Source: Pseudomonas sp. 8O (lineage in GTDB: Bacteria > Pseudomonadota > Gammaproteobacteria > Pseudomonadales > Pseudomonadaceae). Taken from it: DNA of 64,000 nucleotides. Positions 56,741 through 64,000 of this stretch are shown one piece after another. Position 1 is the stretch's first letter; each line of letters opens with the position of its first letter. The position numbers were made by a program, and so were the translations under genes. The stretch is from assembly GCF_902506495.1 (NCBI RefSeq), contig NZ_LR733264.1:1477312-1541311 (forward strand). The letters run 5' to 3'. Under the pieces are notes generated by a model. The model saw only the letters and a list, made by a program, of their open reading frames with translations, searched no databases and was not told the DNA's origin.

Positions 56741-59011
56741 TCAGGCGACCTCTGCCGCCGTCTCGAACTCGAAGCTGGGCTCACCATCCTTGACGTCGAT
56801 GTGTACCACACCGCCATGCTCGGCCAGTTCGCCAAAGAGGATCTCCTCTGCCAGCGGACGCTTGATCTTGTCCTGAATCAAACGCGCCATCGGCCGCGCG
56901 CCCATCATCACATCGTAACCACGCTCGGCCAGCCAGCCACGCGCCGCATCACTGACTTCCAGCGTGACACGCTTGTCTTCCAGCTGTGCCTGCAGTTCGG
57001 TGAGGAACTTGTCGACAATGCTCTTGATGGTCTCGTGACTCAGGCGGCCGAACTGGATGATGGTATCCAGGCGGTTGCGGAACTCCGGCGTGAAGCTCTT
57101 CTTGATGACTTCCATGGCATCGGTGGAGTGATCCTGCTGAGTGAAACCGATCGACGCACGCGAGGCGGTTTCCGCACCAGCGTTGGTGGTCATGATCAGG
57201 ATCACGTTGCGGAAGTCCGCCTTGCGCCCGTTGTTGTCAGTCAGCGTGCCGTGGTCCATGACCTGCAGCAGCAGGTTGAAGACTTCCGGGTGCGCTTTCT
57301 CGATTTCATCGAGCAGCAATACGCAGTGCGGCTGCTTGGTGATCGCCTCGGTCAGCAGGCCGCCCTGGTCGAAACCTACGTAACCGGGGGGCGCACCGAT
57401 CAGGCGCGACACGGTGTGGCGCTCCATGTACTCGGACATGTCGAAACGCACCAGTTCGATACCCATGGCCTTGGCCAACTGCCGTGCGGCCTCGGTCTTG
57501 CCCACACCAGTAGGGCCGGCGAACAGGAAGGAGCCGACCGGCTTGTCCGGCGCCTTGAGGCCCGCACGAGACAGTTTGATCGCGGTAGCCAGCGAATCGA
57601 TAGCGGCATCCTGACCGAATACCGTGAGTTTCAGATCGCGCTCCAGATTACGCAGCAGCTCCTTGTCGGAGCTGGACACGTGCTTCGGCGGAATCCGCGC
57701 GATCTTGGCGACGATGTCCTCGACCTGCGCCACCTCGATACGCGCCACACGCTTTTCTTCCGGCTGCAGGCGCTGGTAAGCCCCCGCCTCGTCGATCACG
57801 TCGATAGCCTTGTCCGGCATGTGGCGGTCGTTGATGTAGCGCGCAGCCAACTCGGCCGCTGCACGCAGGGCTTCGTCGCTGTATTCGATGTGATGGTGCT
57901 GCTCGAAGCGCGCCTTGAGCCCCCTGAGAATACCCACGGTATCCTCCACCGAAGGCTCGACCACGTCGACTTTCTGGAAGCGCCGTGCCAGCGCGCGGTC
58001 CTTCTCGAAGATGCCGCGAAACTCCTGGAAGGTGGTCGAACCTATGCAGCGAATCTCACCAGACGACAGCATTGGTTTGAGCAGGTTGGATGCATCCATC
58101 ACGCCGCCCGATGCAGCACCCGCACCGATGATGGTGTGAATCTCGTCGATGAAGAGGATGGCATGCGGCCTTTTGCGCAGCTCGTTGAGCAGCGCCTTGA
58201 AGCGCTTCTCGAAGTCACCACGGTACTTGGTACCCGCCAGCAGCGCACCGAGATCCAGCGAATACACCACGCTATCAGCCAGCAGGTCAGGCACCTGCTC
58301 GTCGACGATGCGCTTGGCCAGGCCTTCAGCGATGGCTGTCTTGCCAACACCGGCCTCACCTACCAACAGTGGGTTGTTCTTGCGCCGGCGAGCGAGAATC
58401 TGCGCAACGCGCTCGACCTCATGCTCGCGACCGACCAGTGGATCGATACGCCCCTGACGAGCCAACTCGTTGAGGTTGCTGGCGTAGGCATCCAGCGGAT
58501 TGCCAGAAGCGGATGACTCGCCGCCCTCATCATCCTGCATGTCCTGATCATTTTCGTGCTGATCGCCATGCCCAGGCACCTTGGAGATACCGTGGGCGAT
58601 GTAGTTGACCACATCGATACGGGCCACGCTCTGCTGCTTGAGCAGGAACACGGCCTGGCTTTCCTGCTCGCTGAAGATCGCGACAAGCACGTTGGCGCCG
58701 GTCACTTCACGCTTGCCGGAGCTCTGCACATGGAATACCGCACGCTGCAGGACGCGCTGGAAGCCAAGCGTTGGCTGCGTTTCGCGGTCCTCATCATGCT
58801 GAGGAATCAGCGGCGTGGTGGAGTCGATGAACTCCTGCAAATCATGGCGCAGCTTGTCGAGGTTGGCCCCACAGGCCCTTAAAACGCTGGCCGCCGCTTC
58901 ATTATCCAGCAAGGCGAGCAGCAGGTGCTCGACCGTCATGAATTCATGACGCTTGGCACGGGCCTCCTTGAAAGCCAGATTGAGGGTGACTTCGAGCTCT
59001 CGATTCAACAT
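56741..59011 (-). CDS. clpA: ATP-dependent Clp protease ATP-binding subunit ClpA
   Basis: A 756-residue Hsp100 unfoldase for ClpP. It has the N-domain that binds ClpS (1-145), an acidic linker, the first AAA+ domain with [10 protein letters not shown] near 215 and the second with [11 protein letters not shown] near 495, and the 'IGF'-type ClpP loop as 'SIGFTQQ' near 615. Unlike ClpK in this window it has no zinc-finger module or middle coiled-coil. It follows clpS by 29 bases, and the aat/bpt genes that create its substrates are nearby. Confidence 0.97.
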   Translation of the reverse strand: MLNRELEVTLNLAFKEARAKRHEFMTVEHLLLALLDNEAAASVLRACGANLDKLRHDLQEFIDSTTPLIPQHDEDRETQPTLGFQRVLQRAVFHVQSSGKREVTGANVLVAIFSEQESQAVFLLKQQSVARIDVVNYIAHGISKVPGHGDQHENDQDMQDDEGGESSASGNPLDAYASNLNELARQGRIDPLVGREHEVERVAQILARRRKNNPLLVGEAGVGKTAIAEGLAKRIVDEQVPDLLADSVVYSLDLGALLAGTKYRGDFEKRFKALLNELRKRPHAILFIDEIHTIIGAGAASGGVMDASNLLKPMLSSGEIRCIGSTTFQEFRGIFEKDRALARRFQKVDVVEPSVEDTVGILRGLKARFEQHHHIEYSDEALRAAAELAARYINDRHMPDKAIDVIDEAGAYQRLQPEEKRVARIEVAQVEDIVAKIARIPPKHVSSSDKELLRNLERDLKLTVFGQDAAIDSLATAIKLSRAGLKAPDKPVGSFLFAGPTGVGKTEAARQLAKAMGIELVRFDMSEYMERHTVSRLIGAPPGYVGFDQGGLLTEAITKQPHCVLLLDEIEKAHPEVFNLLLQVMDHGTLTDNNGRKADFRNVILIMTTNAGAETASRASIGFTQQDHSTDAMEVIKKSFTPEFRNRLDTIIQFGRLSHETIKSIVDKFLTELQAQLEDKRVTLEVSDAARGWLAERGYDVMMGARPMARLIQDKIKRPLAEEILFGELAEHGGVVHIDVKDGEPSFEFETAAEVA

Positions 59012-59040
59012 AGCTTCACCTCATACCCAAGTGGCCGGCG

Positions 59041-59403
59041 TTAACCGTCCTTCTCTATTTCACAGAGTAGCGGATGCTGGCTCTCTCGCGCGTACTGGTT
59101 GACCTGCATTGCCTTGGTCTCCGCAATATCACGGGTGTACACACCGCACACCGCACGTCCTTCTGTATGGACGGCCAGCATGATCTTGGTCGCCAGCTCC
59201 CGGTTCATGCCGAAAAACGTTTCGAGCACTTCGACGACGAAATCCATCGGGGTGTAGTCGTCATTGAATAAGACCACCTTGTACATCGGTGGTGCCTGCA
59301 ATGCTGGCTTGGATTCCTGAACAGCAATACCAGAGGAGTCATCCTCATGCTCTGCCGGGTGATCCTGATTGAATGTTAGTCGAATCTGGCTACTTGCATG
59401 CAT
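59041..59403 (-). CDS. clpS: Clp protease adaptor ClpS
   Basis: A 120-residue adaptor that recognises N-terminal Leu, Phe, Tyr and Trp and hands substrates to ClpA. The conserved '[25 protein letters not shown]' with the binding residues Asn-Asp-Asp and '[19 protein letters not shown]' is intact. It has a longer disordered N-terminal extension (about 38 residues) than E. coli ClpS. It is upstream of clpA on the same strand. Confidence 0.97.
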   Translation of the reverse strand: MHASSQIRLTFNQDHPAEHEDDSSGIAVQESKPALQAPPMYKVVLFNDDYTPMDFVVEVLETFFGMNRELATKIMLAVHTEGRAVCGVYTRDIAETKAMQVNQYARESQHPLLCEIEKDG

Positions 59404-59634
59404 GCTGAAATCAGAGGTTCAAGGCCGGGCGAACGGGGATGCTAGAGGGAGTTTGACTGAGTTCTCAGCCATCCGCCGTATAGCCTTGACTAACGGCAAA
59501 AGGGTGTTACAACAAATGAATACCCACTGGTGGGTATCAGGGATTCCACGCCTTCGCCCAGCCTGGTCGGTTATCGCGTGGAATCGAAGTGGATGATACT
59601 CCAGAGATGGAGTCCTTTGCAGAGGGATATCAGC

Positions 59635-59904
59635 ATGCTCAGCGGTAAGGTCAAGTGGTTCAACAACGCCAAAGGCTATGGATTCATCCTGGCCGACGGC
59701 CGAGATGAGGACCTGTTCGCCCACTACTCGGCTATCCAGATGGACGGTTACAAGACATTAAAGGCCGGCCAGCCGGTCCGCTTCGAGATCGTGCAAGGCC
59801 CCAAAGGACTGCATGCCATCAATATCAGCGCGGTTACCGCCAACCAGGACGCCCCCGTGGCCGTACCCCAGGCGCAAAATATCGCGAGCACTGTCGAAGT
59901 CTGA
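59635..59904 (+). CDS. cspD: cold shock domain protein CspD
   Basis: An 89-residue CspA-family nucleic-acid-binding protein. The RNP1 motif KGYGFI (residues 13-18) and RNP2-like 'DLFAHYS' are present. The C-terminal tail beyond the domain is of the CspD type, which in E. coli inhibits replication in stationary phase. AGAGGG lies before the ATG at 59635, and it is divergent from clpS as in many gammaproteobacteria. Confidence 0.93.
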   Translation: MLSGKVKWFNNAKGYGFILADGRDEDLFAHYSAIQMDGYKTLKAGQPVRFEIVQGPKGLHAINISAVTANQDAPVAVPQAQNIASTVEV

Positions 59905-59919
59905 GTCTCCTGCAGCCAC

Positions 59920-60015
59920 AAAAACGCCGAGAGCGTTTTTGCGCGCAAGCCCCGAAGGGGCGGAGCACATGGATGTGCTGAACACAAAAGGGCCGGTCAT
60001 ATGACCGGCCCTTTT
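59920..60015. terminator. cluster of three hairpins between cspD and icd
   Basis: Three inverted repeats follow each other between the convergent genes: AAAAACGC/GCGTTTTT (59920-59927, 59933-59940), GCCCC/GGGGC (59949-59961), and AAAAGGGCCGGTCAT with its complement (59986-60015, 15-base arms). The first and the last have A/T runs on both sides and look like bidirectional terminators for cspD and icd. Confidence 0.85.
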
Positions 60016-60038
60016 CACGCTGTCGATCAGTGAACTGA

Positions 60039-61295
60039 TCACATATGGCTGATCATCGCATCGCCGAACTCGGAGCACGACATCAGCTTCGCACCCTCCA
60101 TCAGGCGCTCGAAGTCATAGGTCACGGTCTTGGCGGCGATGGCGCCGTTGGTGCCCTTGATGATCAGATCAGCCGCTTCGGCCCAGCCCATGTGACGCAG
60201 CATCATCTCGGCGGAGAGAATGACAGAACCCGGGTTGACCTTGTCCTGACCGGCATACTTGGGCGCCGTGCCGTGAGTCGCCTCGAACATGGCCACCGAA
60301 TCGGACAGGTTGGCGCCGGGCGCGATGCCGATGCCGCCAACTTCGGCCGCCAGAGCATCGGACAGATAGTCGCCATTGAGGTTGAGGGTGGCGATCACGT
60401 CATATTCGGCCGGACGCAGCAGGATCTGCTGCAGCATGGCGTCGGCAATCACATCCTTGACCACGATGTTCTTGCCGGTACGCGGATTCTTGAACTGCAT
60501 CCACGGGCCACCGTCGAGCAGCTCGGCGCCGAATTCCTCGCGGGCAATCTCGTAGCCCCATTCCTTGAAGGCACCTTCGGTGAACTTCATGATGTTGCCT
60601 TTGTGCACCAGGGTCACCGAGCTGCGGTCGTTGTCCACGGCATATTGCAGCGCCTTGCGCACCAGGCGCTTGGTGCCCGCCTCGGAAACCGGCTTGATGC
60701 CGATACCGCACATGTCGGTGAAACGGATCTTCTTGACGCCCATTTCCTCGGTGAGGAATTTGATGACCTTCTCGGCCTCGGGGCTGCCAGCTTTCCACTC
60801 GACGCCGGCGTAGATGTCCTCGGAGTTCTCGCGAAAGATCACCATATCGACGTCGCCCGGCTTCTTCACCGGACTTGGCACACCCTCGAACCAACGCACT
60901 GGGCGCAGGCAGACGTAGAGGTCGAGTTCCTGGCGCAAGGCCACGTTCAATGAGCGAATACCGCCGCCAACAGGCGTGGTCAGCGGGCCTTTGATCGAAA
61001 CCACGTAATCACGTACAGCCTCGAGGGTTTCTTTCGGCAGCCAGGTGTCCTGGTCGTAAACCTGAGTGGCTTTCTCACCGGCGTAAACTTCCATCCAGGA
61101 GATCTTGCGAGCGCCGCCGTAGGCTTTTTCGACGGCAGCGTCTACGACCTTGATCATCACCGGAGAAATATCGACGCCAATTCCATCACCCTCGATGAAC
61201 GGGATGATCGGGTTGTCCGGAACAGTCAGCGACATATCGGCATTGACGGTGATTTTGTCACCGCTGGCTGGCACCTGGATCTTTTGGTATCCCAT
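60039..61295 (-). CDS. icd: isocitrate dehydrogenase (NADP), homodimeric
   Basis: A 418-residue ICDH of the E. coli Icd type, converting isocitrate to 2-oxoglutarate in the TCA cycle. The substrate loop '[17 protein letters not shown]' (with the phosphorylation serine near 115) and the NADP-binding '[29 protein letters not shown]' are intact. The start MGYQKIQVP (61295) is chosen; the frame is open 48 bases upstream. It is transcribed away from the unrelated monomeric Idh. Confidence 0.97.
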   Translation of the reverse strand: MGYQKIQVPASGDKITVNADMSLTVPDNPIIPFIEGDGIGVDISPVMIKVVDAAVEKAYGGARKISWMEVYAGEKATQVYDQDTWLPKETLEAVRDYVVSIKGPLTTPVGGGIRSLNVALRQELDLYVCLRPVRWFEGVPSPVKKPGDVDMVIFRENSEDIYAGVEWKAGSPEAEKVIKFLTEEMGVKKIRFTDMCGIGIKPVSEAGTKRLVRKALQYAVDNDRSSVTLVHKGNIMKFTEGAFKEWGYEIAREEFGAELLDGGPWMQFKNPRTGKNIVVKDVIADAMLQQILLRPAEYDVIATLNLNGDYLSDALAAEVGGIGIAPGANLSDSVAMFEATHGTAPKYAGQDKVNPGSVILSAEMMLRHMGWAEAADLIIKGTNGAIAAKTVTYDFERLMEGAKLMSCSEFGDAMISHM

Positions 61296-61652
61296 GCTGG
61301 ACTCCATCTTGTGGTTAGACAGGCACTCCCGAGAGTAGCGCAAACCGCTCGCGGAGACACATGTGCAAAGGTCTTATTCAACTGGGCATTCTGTGGCGAG
61401 GTGTCGCAGTGGTATACTGCTTAGGTGACTAACGAGTCATAAGGGGCGACCTGTCTGGAACCAGGCAGCAACCTCTTGAATCCGGTTAACGGCCACCACT
61501 GTCTGCCGGCTCGAAATGCTCGACACTCTACGGGTGCATCCAACATCACCGCGGCGAGTCCTCGACCCGGCCCCGCCATCATGGGGCTCAAGCGCCTACC
61601 CGCGCAGGTCGAGTTTCTATGCGCGCTCAGCAAAGAAGAGAGTTAACCCTAA
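61296..61652. other. divergent promoter region between icd and idh
   Basis: No gene is seen in these 357 bases. It must contain the promoters of icd (left) and idh (right). An extended -10 element, TGGTATACT, lies at 61410-61418 for the + strand, leaving a leader of about 225 bases before idh; the leader includes a CTGTCTGG-AA-CCAGGCAG hairpin near 61451-61468. Confidence 0.5.
61410..61418 (+). promoter_or_regulatory. extended -10 promoter element before idh
   Basis: TGGTATACT fits the TGnTATAAT extended -10 pattern with one mismatch. No good -35 is visible at 17 bases. Start of transcription would be near 61425; this is inference. Confidence 0.4.
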
Positions 61653-63881
<2,229 letters not shown>

Positions 63882-63901
63882 TAAGGCCTTTGCGTGAAAA
63901 G

Positions 63902-63930
63902 AACCCCGGCCTCGTGCCGGGGTTTTTCTT
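63902..63930 (+). terminator. intrinsic terminator of idh
   Basis: A 9-base stem (63902-63910 with 63916-63924), a five-base loop and a T-run, 20 bases after the stop. Confidence 0.9.
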
Positions 63931-63980
63931 TAGGCCAGGCCCCTTGCTTGATGGTTACAGACATAAAGATGGTGATAGTC

Positions 63981-64000
63981 GGTGCGCGCGGCGCACCCTA
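63981..64000. repeat. start of a REP-like repeat, cut by the window end
   Basis: GGTGCGCgcgGCGCACCCTA repeats the arm unit found at 47341-47361 and is truncated by the end of the window. Confidence 0.6.

Noticed and set aside
56675..58516. 613-codon open frame antisense to clpA
   Set aside because: Shadow of clpA; starts inside the terminator and has no domain.
61440..61500. possible structured small RNA (SRP-like) upstream of idh
   Set aside because: The CAGG...GGAA-type stretch does not have the conserved SRP core or a terminator; it is treated as mRNA leader.

Overview
The window is chromosomal DNA of a Pseudomonas species, probably of the mendocina/oleovorans type. The gene order from gacA to idh (gacA-uvrC-pgsA with a tRNA trio, yccA-tusDCB-tusE, cysG, serS-crcB-rarA-lolA-ftsK, trxB-aat-bpt-infA, clpA-clpS, cspD, icd/idh) is the conserved Pseudomonas arrangement. 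An EarP-type elongation factor P (Arg32) with its rhamnosyltransferase gene next to it, and a class II DAHP synthase, also fit. Coding is dense and GC-rich, so many long antisense open frames are shadows.

Region 1 (1-15.2 kb) is mostly core and metabolic. A five-gene + strand run with 1-4 base overlaps comes first: the 3' end of a probable flavin monooxygenase, a BASS-family transporter, an SDR oxidoreductase, a TSUP permease and an N-acyl-D-amino-acid deacylase-like amidohydrolase. Then come class II DAHP synthase, an M48 lipoprotein protease, an LprI-like protein, a YcaQ-type DNA glycosylase, transporters, two LysR regulators, efp and earP.

Region 2 (15.2-37.6 kb) is accessory, patchy and partly decayed. 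It holds a hipBA toxin-antitoxin locus whose hipA is split by an apparent one-base deletion, a remnant of a DUF3313 lipoprotein gene, and a four-gene polyamine set (two tandem fold-I basic amino acid decarboxylases, potE, a lone solute-binding protein). An inner-membrane/HlyD/DUF2955 export cluster follows, with two unassigned small genes. A pqi locus is collapsed so that the 5' half of pqiA runs into the 3' part of pqiC. An LLM oxidoreductase gene precedes a reduced stress-tolerance island (kefB-type antiporter, psiE, clpK, ruined hsp20) that stops just downstream of the 3' end of tRNA-Leu(UAA).

Region 3 (37.6-64 kb) is core: four tRNA genes, phospholipid synthesis (pgsA), excision repair (uvrC), the GacA response regulator, the Tus sulfur relay for tRNA 2-thiouridine, siroheme synthesis, seryl-tRNA synthetase, fluoride exporter, RarA, LolA, FtsK, thioredoxin reductase, the N-end rule pathway (Aat, Bpt, ClpS, ClpA together), IF-1, CspD, and two unrelated NADP isocitrate dehydrogenases transcribed divergently.

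No CRISPR array, intact insertion sequence, rRNA operon or prophage was seen. The most interesting parts are the truncated clpK island at the tRNA gene, the tandem decarboxylase operon with its long leader, the broken hipBA locus and the pqiA'-'pqiC deletion scar.
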